NCBI GenBank assembly: GCA_022572485.1
Contig: JACZVU010000107.1
Coordinates: 1 to 8,649, forward strand
Source: Myxococcales bacterium
GTDB taxonomy: Bacteria > Myxococcota_A > UBA9160 > SMWR01
Direction of reading: 5' to 3'
Length of the DNA stretch: 8,649 nucleotides
Position numbers and translations under genes: made by a program
The notes under the pieces: model-generated
What the model was told of the DNA's origin: nothing
What the model saw: only the letters and a program-made list of their open reading frames with translations
Database searches by the model: none
Shown here: positions 1 to 6,031 of the stretch, in pieces
Layout of the letters: each line of letters begins with the position of its first letter
Position numbering within the stretch: position 1 is the stretch's first letter

Positions 1-2
1 TG

Positions 3-131
3 TCGGGTTTCGTGCGCTCGGATGCATCGTTCCACGGCGTACCAGCGATCACCTGCCCTCCCGGCATGGCGCGCCGCGCGCTCTTGATCAACATCAAACG
101 ACTCAAGTGGTCCAAGCGCCACGATCCATGA
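3..131 (+). CDS. C-terminal end of a probable 2-oxoglutarate/Fe(II)-dependent oxygenase (5' truncated by the window)
   Basis: An open plus-strand frame enters from the left edge and runs 42 codons to a TGA at 129-131. The translated end includes FHGVPAITCPPGMARRALL and finishes KRHDP. In the 2OG-Fe(II) oxygenase fold the last metal-ligand His lies in a short HG(V/H)P-type segment. It is followed about a dozen residues later by a basic R/RR pair that holds the 2-oxoglutarate carboxylate, then by a hydrophobic strand. This fragment shows that order: His at residue 11, Arg-Arg at 24-25, then ALLINI. The other metal ligands (HxD) would lie outside the window, so substrate and subfamily cannot be named. 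The gene ends 15 bases before the stop of the convergent bmt-like gene. The only structure in that gap is a 10-bp palindrome, CTACCGGTAG, at 133-142. The reading frame is fairly secure because it is open throughout and motif-bearing; the family is inferred from one short motif. Confidence 0.55.
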   Translation, partial: SGFVRSDASFHGVPAITCPPGMARRALLINIKRLKWSKRHDP

Positions 132-146
132 GCTACCGGTAGGCGT

Positions 147-1118
147 TCAGTCAGCGCCCGGAGCGGGCACATGGATCGGGCCGAGCGCAGCCTCGATCGC
201 GTCGGCGTCGGGGATCGGCCCCGGCTCGTAGCCGATGAGGGCTTTCGCGATGGCTTTCAGGTGGATCGGGGTGGTACCGCAACAGCCACCGATGATGCGC
301 GCACCGGCGTCCCGGACCAAACGCGCATACCGGGCCATGACCTCCTCGTTTCCGCTGTAGACGATCTCGCCACCGATCAGCTGCGGAACGCCGCAGTTGC
401 CCTTCGCGATGAGCACGTCGCCATCCTGGCCACTTCGGCGAATTCTGCAAATGCTGTCGAGAAGCATCGCTGGACCGGCGCCGCAGTTCGCACCAAACGC
501 GATCGGTTGAGGGGCCAGCGTCTGGATGAATTCCCTCGCCTTCTCTGGCGTGTCACCCATCATCGTTCGCCCCACGGTGTCGAAGGTCATCGTCGAAGTC
601 ACGGGCAGGCCCGTACTCGACGCCGCTGCAACAGCGGCCGCCAACTCGTCGAACGCGAAGATCGTCTCGATCCAGAGCACATCCGCGCCACCTTGCGCGA
701 GCGCCTGTGCCTGCTCGGTGAAGGTTGCCTCGGCTTCTTCTTGGCTCAACGTCCCGTAGGGCTCCAACATCTCGCCTGTCGGCCCCATGGAGCCTGCGAC
801 GACCACTGGCCGGCCCGCCGCATCGGCCACGGCGCGCGCAATGCGAGTACCCGCTTCGTTGATTTCCCGTGTTCGCCCCTCCGCGTTGTCGAGCTTGAGG
901 CGGCAGCGATTTGCGCCAAAGGTGTTGGTCAGGATGATGTCCGAACCGACATCAATGAAACTCTCGTGGAGCCGCGTCACGTTTTCCGGCCGATCGAGAT
1001 TCCAGAGATCCGGGGCCTGACCAACCGGAAGCCCCATTGCCATCATGTTGGTACCCGTCGCTCCATCCGCCAGCAGATAGTCACGCTCGCCGAGAAGGTC
1101 GCTGAGCAGGGTACTCAT
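147..1118 (-). CDS. bmt: Homocysteine S-methyltransferase, betaine--homocysteine methyltransferase (Bmt)-like
   Basis: The 323-residue product is a single homocysteine S-methyltransferase TIM barrel. Visible family marks are LLADGATGTN (15-24), DIILTNTFGAN (60-70), AGSMGPTGE (108-116) and the three zinc-ligand cysteines: Cys212 in FGANCG and Cys279-Cys280 in IGGCCGTTP. The protein transfers a methyl group to homocysteine to make methionine in the cytoplasm. It has no pterin, cobalamin or activation domain, so it is not a full MetH. Its length and wording (DLWNLDRPENV, GGADVLWIETI, TMTFDTVGRTMMG) resemble the short bacterial betaine--homocysteine methyltransferases of rhizobia, recalled from memory. 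The methyl donor is therefore inferred; S-methylmethionine or a separate corrinoid protein are alternatives. The start chosen is the ATG with AGGAGTGA upstream; the longer open frame runs into the peroxidase gene. It lies 56 bases downstream of the peroxidase gene on the same strand, so co-transcription is likely. No convincing terminator follows the stop. Confidence 0.88.
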   Translation of the reverse strand: MSTLLSDLLGERDYLLADGATGTNMMAMGLPVGQAPDLWNLDRPENVTRLHESFIDVGSDIILTNTFGANRCRLKLDNAEGRTREINEAGTRIARAVADAAGRPVVVAGSMGPTGEMLEPYGTLSQEEAEATFTEQAQALAQGGADVLWIETIFAFDELAAAVAAASSTGLPVTSTMTFDTVGRTMMGDTPEKAREFIQTLAPQPIAFGANCGAGPAMLLDSICRIRRSGQDGDVLIAKGNCGVPQLIGGEIVYSGNEEVMARYARLVRDAGARIIGGCCGTTPIHLKAIAKALIGYEPGPIPDADAIEAALGPIHVPAPGAD

Positions 1119-1122
1119 CGGG

Positions 1123-1130
1123 TCACTCCT
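1123..1130 (-). promoter_or_regulatory. Ribosome binding site deciding the bmt start
   Basis: On the minus strand AGGAGTGA precedes the ATG at 1118 with four further bases between the motif and the codon. It is the reason for choosing this start over the longer open frame, which would overlap the upstream peroxidase gene by about 430 bases. Confidence 0.75.
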
Positions 1131-1174
1131 GGATTGCTTCGCACGGGCCGCTGCTCCCGCATGGACGGGCTCTC

Positions 1175-2302
1175 TCAGCTCGGGTCCGGGGCCGGCGTGT
1201 CCGGGCCGCTTGGCAGCAGTGTGGGCTTCGCGATCAGTTCGGCATCCACGGTCCCGGTCAACGAACCGAGAAATGCGTGGATCGCGCTCACTTGCGCGTC
1301 GTCGACCGGGATGCCGAGCTGGTATTCGGCCATGATGCGAATCATCTCGTCCAGCCGCTGTATCGATCCGTCGTGGAGGTAGGGGGCTGTTTTCGTGATG
1401 TTTCGCAGCGACGGGACCTTGAAGACCTGCCGGTCCGCTTCGTTGCCCGTGATCTCCACGCGACCGGGGTCTTCGGTCGGGTACGGCTTGATGACACCGA
1501 GCTTCTGGTAGAGGCCACCGCCAATGGCTGCCCCTTGGTGGCACGCGATGCAACCGGCCGAAACGAACGCATCGAGTCCGGCGAGCTGTTCGTCGCTGAA
1601 CGCGCTGTCGTCGCCGGCGATGAATGCGTCAAACGGGCTCGGTGTCAGGAGCTTGCGCTCGAAGGCCCCGATTGCGCGCGCCATGTTGTCATAGGTAATG
1701 GAACTCTCATCCTCGGGAAATGCCGCGGCAAAGAGCGGCGCGTAGTCCGGGATCGACTCCAGTACAGCGAGCACAGCCTCTTCGGACGGCATCGCCATCT
1801 CGATCGGATTGAGAATCGGGCCCTTCGCCTGCTCTTCTACATCCGCTGCGCGCCCGTCCCAGAACTGCGCGATGTGGAGAGCGGCGTTGTAGACGGTGGG
1901 CGCATTGCGACCGCCGCGCTGCCCGCGATGACCGCTGGAAGTCGGCTGCCCGTCGACGCCGTGGCGATCGAGGAGGTGACAGGTATTGCAGGAGATGTCG
2001 TGGTTCTTCGAGAGCCGCGGGTCGTAGTAGAGCAGCCGGCCCAATTCGACCTTCGCGGCCGTGACGGTGTTCTCCGGATTCGAAGCTTCGGTGGGCAGCG
2101 TGCCGAAAACAGCCAAGGCTCGGGCGCGGAGTGCTTCGCGGTCAAGAGCTGGCGCAGCCGCTTCGGTCACGGGTTCGGGCATAGCGGTGACCGCATCGGT
2201 CCACTCTTCTCCGCTGCACCCGACGAGCAGTGCCGCGATGAAGGGTCCCAACGGGAGCACGCCGTGCCGCTTCGCCTTTCGCAATCCTTCCGATCGGGCC
2301 AT
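1175..2302 (-). CDS. Diheme cytochrome c peroxidase (CCP/MauG family), periplasmic lipoprotein
   Basis: The 375-residue product reduces hydrogen peroxide in the periplasm with electrons from small c-type cytochromes, if it behaves like the bacterial cytochrome c peroxidase family. It has two heme c attachment motifs, CNTCH (105-109) and CIACH (251-255). Between them lie SSGHRGQRGGRNAPTVYNA (122-140), where His125 matches the position of the low-potential heme's distal His, and NPIEMAM (165-171). The C-terminal marks are VPSLRNITKTAPYLHDGS (296-313). The N-terminus has basic residues, a hydrophobic stretch and the lipobox LVGC with Cys29, so it is probably a lipid-anchored protein. A Pro/Ala/Glu-rich linker (about 36-55) follows the anchor. 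The start chosen is the ATG preceded by AGGAGGG; the open frame extends 66 codons further upstream without a comparable site. It sits 207 bases after murQ and 56 bases before bmt. A MauG-like or other substrate role cannot be excluded. Confidence 0.88.
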   Translation of the reverse strand: MARSEGLRKAKRHGVLPLGPFIAALLVGCSGEEWTDAVTAMPEPVTEAAAPALDREALRARALAVFGTLPTEASNPENTVTAAKVELGRLLYYDPRLSKNHDISCNTCHLLDRHGVDGQPTSSGHRGQRGGRNAPTVYNAALHIAQFWDGRAADVEEQAKGPILNPIEMAMPSEEAVLAVLESIPDYAPLFAAAFPEDESSITYDNMARAIGAFERKLLTPSPFDAFIAGDDSAFSDEQLAGLDAFVSAGCIACHQGAAIGGGLYQKLGVIKPYPTEDPGRVEITGNEADRQVFKVPSLRNITKTAPYLHDGSIQRLDEMIRIMAEYQLGIPVDDAQVSAIHAFLGSLTGTVDAELIAKPTLLPSGPDTPAPDPS

Positions 2303-2308
2303 TCCCTT

Positions 2309-2315
2309 CCCTCCT
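2309..2315 (-). promoter_or_regulatory. Strong ribosome binding site of the peroxidase gene
   Basis: AGGAGGG on the minus strand lies six bases before the ATG at 2302. It fixes the start so that the lipoprotein signal begins at MARSEG, rather than at an upstream in-frame codon that would bury the signal peptide. Confidence 0.8.
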
Positions 2316-2336
2316 GCGATTTTCTGAGCCGGGGCG

Positions 2337-2353
2337 GCGATGCTACGCATCGC
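2337..2353 (-). promoter_or_regulatory. Short perfect hairpin in the leader of the peroxidase gene
   Basis: GCGATGC and GCATCGC form a perfect 7-bp stem around a 3-base loop, ending 34 bases upstream of the peroxidase start codon. If transcription begins further upstream, it lies in the 5' untranslated leader, just ahead of the Shine-Dalgarno sequence. There is no T-run after it in the gene direction, so it is not an obvious terminator. A leader structure or operator half are possible; the function is not shown. Confidence 0.35.
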
Positions 2354-2374
2354 GCATCCTATTTCTCCGCCGAG

Positions 2375-2392
2375 CGTACCCGTACGGATACG
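2375..2392. promoter_or_regulatory. 18-bp near-palindrome, possible operator upstream of the peroxidase gene
   Basis: The sequence CGTACCCGTACGGATACG reads almost the same on both strands: eight of nine base pairs match, with a perfect CCGTACGG core. It lies about 73 bases upstream of the peroxidase start, in the 207-base gap after murQ, where a promoter would be expected. A weak -10-like TAGGAT (minus strand) follows closer to the gene. A dimeric transcription factor site is the natural reading, but no regulator family is recognised. Confidence 0.35.
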
Positions 2393-2509
2393 GATGCAAG
2401 GACCACGATGATCTGGATTCAGAGCTGCAATTGGCATTCTAGCCGCAGAATTCACCGACTGCGCACGAGATCCAGTGGAAGGCAGGCCTGGGCGGCCCAA
2501 AGAACCGCT

Positions 2510-3370
2510 CTACTCGGTGATGTGCTTTTCCAGACTCGCGAGCGCATCCGCGACGCTGCCAGCGTGCTCGTCGAGCAACCGGGCGGCTTGCTCGGAATTG
2601 AGCTGGGTCACCGATTCGAGGATCCCGATCGCGCGTTCGCGCAACTTCTGGGAACCGGGTACCAGATGCGTCATGAGGTTGCCCTTTACATAACCCAGCT
2701 GCACCATGACGGTCGTCGAGAGCAGATGGAGAACCATCTTCTGAGCAAGTCCCGCTTTCATTCGGGTGGAACCGGCGATCACTTCTGCGCCCGTATTCGT
2801 TACGATCGCAATCTCGGCGGCTTCGGCGAGGGGCGAATTCTGAACACAGGTGATCGCGATCGTCCGAGCACCCGCGGTGTGAGCCTCTTCAAGGCAACTG
2901 AGCACGAATGGCGTGTGACCGCTCGCAGAGATCGCAACCACAGCATCACCCGCTCCGAGCCCGCGGCGGCGGAGTTCGCAGGGGCCCGCGTAGACATCAT
3001 CCTCGGCACCCTCCACGGCCCGCGACAGCGCTCTTGCCCCGCCTGCCACGATGGCCTGTACGCGGCTCGGCTCGATCCCGAACGTGGGGGGGAGTTCTGC
3101 GGAGTCCAGGACGCCCATGCGGCCGCTGGTGCCGGCTCCTACGTTGAACCACCGCCCGCCCCCGCCGAGCGTACAGGCGAGGACCTCGACGGCCTCCTCG
3201 ATCTGGGGTAGCAGCTCGCCCACAACGGAAACGCTCTTGGCATCTTCGGCGTGAATGGCCGCCAGAATCTCGGCCGCGCTGCACCGATCGAGATCCCGGG
3301 TGGCGTCCAGAACTGCCTCGGTGGACCGGTTTCCTTCCATCCGCCATCGTTTCGGTTTCCGGTGCCGCAT
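2510..3370 (-). CDS. murQ: N-acetylmuramic acid 6-phosphate etherase
   Basis: MurQ cleaves the D-lactyl ether of MurNAc-6-phosphate to give GlcNAc-6-phosphate and D-lactate in the cytoplasm, a step of peptidoglycan recycling. The 286-residue product has one SIS fold and the etherase signature: GAGTSGRMGVLDSAELPPTFG starts at 78, and the signature GSTRMKAGLAQKM is at 200-212. The two catalytic glutamates known from the E. coli enzyme correspond to Glu92 (AELPPTFG) and Glu123 (GAEDD). Length is close to the usual near-300 residues. Two starts are possible: the ATG at 3370 used here, or the internal ATG at 3340 (MEGNRST), 10 codons later. The second is nearer the conserved N-terminus of the family, which begins just before a TEG-like segment. 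Neither has a good Shine-Dalgarno sequence. It is divergent from mutS2 and lies upstream of the peroxidase gene. No amgK, nagZ or anhydroMurNAc kinase gene is nearby. Confidence 0.93.
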   Translation of the reverse strand: MRHRKPKRWRMEGNRSTEAVLDATRDLDRCSAAEILAAIHAEDAKSVSVVGELLPQIEEAVEVLACTLGGGGRWFNVGAGTSGRMGVLDSAELPPTFGIEPSRVQAIVAGGARALSRAVEGAEDDVYAGPCELRRRGLGAGDAVVAISASGHTPFVLSCLEEAHTAGARTIAITCVQNSPLAEAAEIAIVTNTGAEVIAGSTRMKAGLAQKMVLHLLSTTVMVQLGYVKGNLMTHLVPGSQKLRERAIGILESVTQLNSEQAARLLDEHAGSVADALASLEKHITE

Positions 3371-3404
3371 TATGAATGCTCGTACTTGAGCCAGTGAGTG
3401 CGCA
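3371..3404. promoter_or_regulatory. Divergent intergenic region between murQ and mutS2 (34 bp)
   Basis: Only 34 bases separate the two divergent start codons, too few to hold two full promoters, so at least one promoter must lie within a neighbouring coding end. A -10-like CATAAT on the minus strand (3374-3369) overlaps the upstream murQ ATG. If it is used, the transcript would start near 3362 and murQ would be translated from the ATG at 3340. No convincing -35 box is visible for either direction. Confidence 0.3.
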
Positions 3405-5849
3405 ATGAGCTTCTTTGTCACGCAAAAAACGCTCGAACACCTTGAATGGAAAGCTGTTCTCACCATGCTGGGCGAGCGTGCGAAGACGCCGGGAGGCCAA
3501 AATCGATGCGTGGCGGAGGCCTCGGAAGGAAAATCGGGCGAAGCCTCTCTTTTCGAGCCAACCCGCCACGGGGTTCTCGAGCGCCTCGCCGAAACAGGCG
3601 AAGCCCGAAGCATCCTCGCAGCTGGAGAGGCACCGCCGATCGGGGGCACTTCCAGCCTCGAGCAGACGCTGACCCGTGCACGCAAAGACGGCGCGCTCGC
3701 GGCACGTGAACTGCTGAGCCTGGCTTCGACACTCAAAATTACCCGCGACGTCAAGTACTTCTTGGAAGCGCGGCGAGAATCGACGCCCCGACTCGCGGAG
3801 CTTGCAGAGACCCTCGTCGAACACCGCGACTTCGAACGCGACATCGAGGCCTGCCTCGAACCGTCGGGCGAAGTTCGCGACAGTGCATCCCCGATTCTGG
3901 CAGGCGCGCGCCGGGAGGCCCAGCAGATCGCCACCGAAATCCAGGCGAAGGCGAGCCACTACCTGCGCGACCCAGACATCACGCCTCATCTCTCCGACAA
4001 CTACTACACGATCCGAAACAATCGTTACGTGCTTCCCGTTCGCGCCAACGCACAAGGGGCAATCCGGGGCATCGTGCACGATGCGTCGAACTCGGGGATG
4101 ACACTTTTCATCGAACCCCAAGCTCTCGTCGACCTCAACAACCAGCTCAAGCAGGCGGAAATCACCATCGAGCAAGAGGCGCTGCGGATCTTGCGCAAAC
4201 TTTCGCGCGATGCGGGTTCCGTAGCAGACGAAGTCGAAGCAAACGTCGCGACCCTCGAAGTCATCGATCTCGCGTTCGCTCGAGCCGACCTCGCCGAAGA
4301 ACTCGATGCAGTAGCACCCGAGGTCGGTGACGAGGGGATCCTACAGTTGCCGCAGCTTCGACACCCTCTTCTGCCTCCCGACAAGGTCGTTCCCAGCGAC
4401 GTTCGGCTCGGCGCTGACTTCACTTCACTGATTCTCTCGGGGCCGAATGCGGGAGGCAAGACGGTCGCGTTGAAGGCAGTTGCGCTCGCAGCGCTCTTCG
4501 TCCGTGCGGGAATGCACGTACCCGCAGCGGAGGGGGCGCGCGTTGATCTTTTCGACGAAGTGCTCGCTCATATTGGAGATGGACAGGATATTCGCGAAAA
4601 CCTCTCGACATTCTCGGCCCACATGGCAAACCTCGCCGACATCACCCGCCGCGCAGCGCATCGCTCGCTCGTCGTGCTCGACGAAATCGGCGTCGGGACC
4701 GACCCTGGAGAGGGGGCGGCCCTCGCACAGGCAGTGCTGGAAGCGTTGGCCGAGCGCGGCGCACGCGTGATCGCGACGACCCACTACAACCTGCTCAAGG
4801 AGATGGCCGAAGTCGACGCGCGTTTTGCAAACGCGAGCTTCGAGTTCGACCCTGAGACGCTGGAACCCACCTATCGCCTCCGCATGGGATTGCCGGGAAC
4901 ATCGTCGGCGACGGCCGTCGCAGCTCGGATGGGGCTCGGCCCACAGGTGATCGCACGCGCAAATCAGTTGTTGGATCGAGAAGATCGCCAACTCGATCGG
5001 GTGCTGTCCGAACTCTCCGTAACTCGCTCTGCGCTCGAAGCCGAAAAGCGCGAGATCGCGCAGTTGCGGACGGAAACAGAGGCGGTGCGAGATGAGCACC
5101 GGGTGAAACTGGAGAAACTCCAGGCCAGGCGCGACAAGCTGTTCCTCGCAATGCGAGATGATCTCGAGCATTCGTTTCGCGATGCGCACGACCAAGTTGC
5201 CACGGTGATCCGCGAGCTTCAGCGCGGCAGCAGCGCACGCGACGCGGCCACTGCCCGCGAGAAGTTGCAGACGATCGCCAAAGACACGGAGGTCTCGCAG
5301 CGAGAAGCGGGGCTCGGAGTACCGCCTGAAGAATCGTTGAATCCCATCGACTGGTCCCGGGCCACCGTTGGCGACCTCGTTCAAATTCGGGACGGTGGCA
5401 AGGGCGCGCTCTCGGCCTTGCCCGATCAGCGAGGTCGTGTGACCGTGCAACTCGGCAGCGCGCGGTTGTCCGTTCCGATGGAGCGCGTGGGAGCGCTGGA
5501 GCCCTCGCAGAAACCGCCGCCGACGGGTCGCGCGGCGCCGCGAATCACCATCACTCGCGCGGGCTCCGCCGACGGACAGATCGCAGGACGGGCCGACTTC
5601 GAGGCTGACGCGGATCGATGCGACCTGCACGGCCTGCGCGTCGACGAAGCCCTCGATCGCCTGGCACACGCGCTCGACTGGGCCGCCTCCGCGGGCCAAT
5701 CAAGCCTGGCGATCAGCCATGGGCGGGGGACGGGCACGCTGCGCAAAGTCGTCCGCGAATACCTCTGCGATTGCCCGTATGTCTCGCACTTTGCTGCCGC
5801 CGCTCAGCAAGACGGAGGGGATGGCGTAACCGTCGCCTTTTTTCGCTGA
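3405..5849 (+). CDS. mutS2: MutS2 family ATPase with C-terminal Smr domain
   Basis: The 814-residue protein is a complete MutS2. The N-terminus (1-300) holds the core/lever helices, including YYTIRNNRYVLPVRA (200-214). The ATPase follows, with Walker A GPNAGGKT (346-353), STFSAHM (401-407), Walker B LVVLDE (422-427) and TTHY (458-461). A charged coiled-coil region spans about 515-600, a KOW-like beta segment about 653-697, and the Smr domain 738-814 with DLHG (740-743) and HGRGTG (772-777). Family members lack the mismatch-recognition domain of MutS. They are reported to suppress recombination (Helicobacter, Thermus) or to act on collided ribosomes (Bacillus); which applies here is unknown. 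The length is slightly above the usual 780 or so. The ATG start is preceded by no strong Shine-Dalgarno sequence. The last codons (GCC TTT TTT CGC TGA) match the 19-bp tandem repeat that follows, so the array starts on the gene's own end. Confidence 0.95.
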   Translation: MSFFVTQKTLEHLEWKAVLTMLGERAKTPGGQNRCVAEASEGKSGEASLFEPTRHGVLERLAETGEARSILAAGEAPPIGGTSSLEQTLTRARKDGALAARELLSLASTLKITRDVKYFLEARRESTPRLAELAETLVEHRDFERDIEACLEPSGEVRDSASPILAGARREAQQIATEIQAKASHYLRDPDITPHLSDNYYTIRNNRYVLPVRANAQGAIRGIVHDASNSGMTLFIEPQALVDLNNQLKQAEITIEQEALRILRKLSRDAGSVADEVEANVATLEVIDLAFARADLAEELDAVAPEVGDEGILQLPQLRHPLLPPDKVVPSDVRLGADFTSLILSGPNAGGKTVALKAVALAALFVRAGMHVPAAEGARVDLFDEVLAHIGDGQDIRENLSTFSAHMANLADITRRAAHRSLVVLDEIGVGTDPGEGAALAQAVLEALAERGARVIATTHYNLLKEMAEVDARFANASFEFDPETLEPTYRLRMGLPGTSSATAVAARMGLGPQVIARANQLLDREDRQLDRVLSELSVTRSALEAEKREIAQLRTETEAVRDEHRVKLEKLQARRDKLFLAMRDDLEHSFRDAHDQVATVIRELQRGSSARDAATAREKLQTIAKDTEVSQREAGLGVPPEESLNPIDWSRATVGDLVQIRDGGKGALSALPDQRGRVTVQLGSARLSVPMERVGALEPSQKPPPTGRAAPRITITRAGSADGQIAGRADFEADADRCDLHGLRVDEALDRLAHALDWAASAGQSSLAISHGRGTGTLRKVVREYLCDCPYVSHFAAAAQQDGGDGVTVAFFR

Positions 5850-6022
5850 ACCCCGCCTCTTGTGCTGAGCCCTCGTTGAATCTTGCCTTTGTCGTTGAAT
5901 CCTGGCTTTGTCATTGAATCTTGACTTTGCCGCTGAACCCTGACTTTGTCGTTGAACCCTGCCTTTGTCATTGAGTCTTGCCTTTGTCGCTGAACCCTGG
6001 CTTTGTCGTTGAACCCTGACTC
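5844..6022. repeat. 19-bp tandem repeat array filling the mutS2/FAD-gene convergent gap
   Basis: Seven full 19-bp units start at 5874, 5893, 5912, 5931, 5950, 5969 and 5988. A truncated unit follows at 6007, and degenerate copies (5844-5873) begin on the final Arg and stop codon of mutS2. The plus-strand consensus is CGTTGAACCCTGCCTTTGT, with variants at the third, fourth, eighth, tenth and thirteenth bases. Units beginning CATTG, CGCTG and CGTTG recur in that order (5912-5968 and 5969-6020), giving a 57-bp higher-order period. Each unit carries one TGA, and because 19 is not a multiple of three, stops fall in all three plus-strand frames. The minus strand stays open. The array is visibly less GC-rich than its surroundings. 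It shows no CRISPR-like spacers and no strong dyad symmetry. Confidence 0.93.
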
Positions 6023-6031
6023 GAAGCGCGG

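Noticed and set aside
171..1382. Plus-strand open frame of 403 codons opposite bmt
   Set aside because: Shadow of the bmt-like gene; no motif, and the zinc-cysteine methyltransferase is on the other strand.
1277..3211. Plus-strand open frame of 644 codons antisense to the peroxidase gene and murQ
   Set aside because: No recognisable domain, Arg-rich composition typical of a high-GC shadow frame, and both opposite-strand genes carry clear catalytic motifs.
4425..5699. Minus-strand open frame of 424 codons inside mutS2
   Set aside because: Antisense to the MutS2 ATPase and linker regions, with no family features.
5874..6006. 19-bp repeats considered as a CRISPR array
   Set aside because: Units are directly adjacent with no unique spacers, have no dyad symmetry and have no cas genes nearby.
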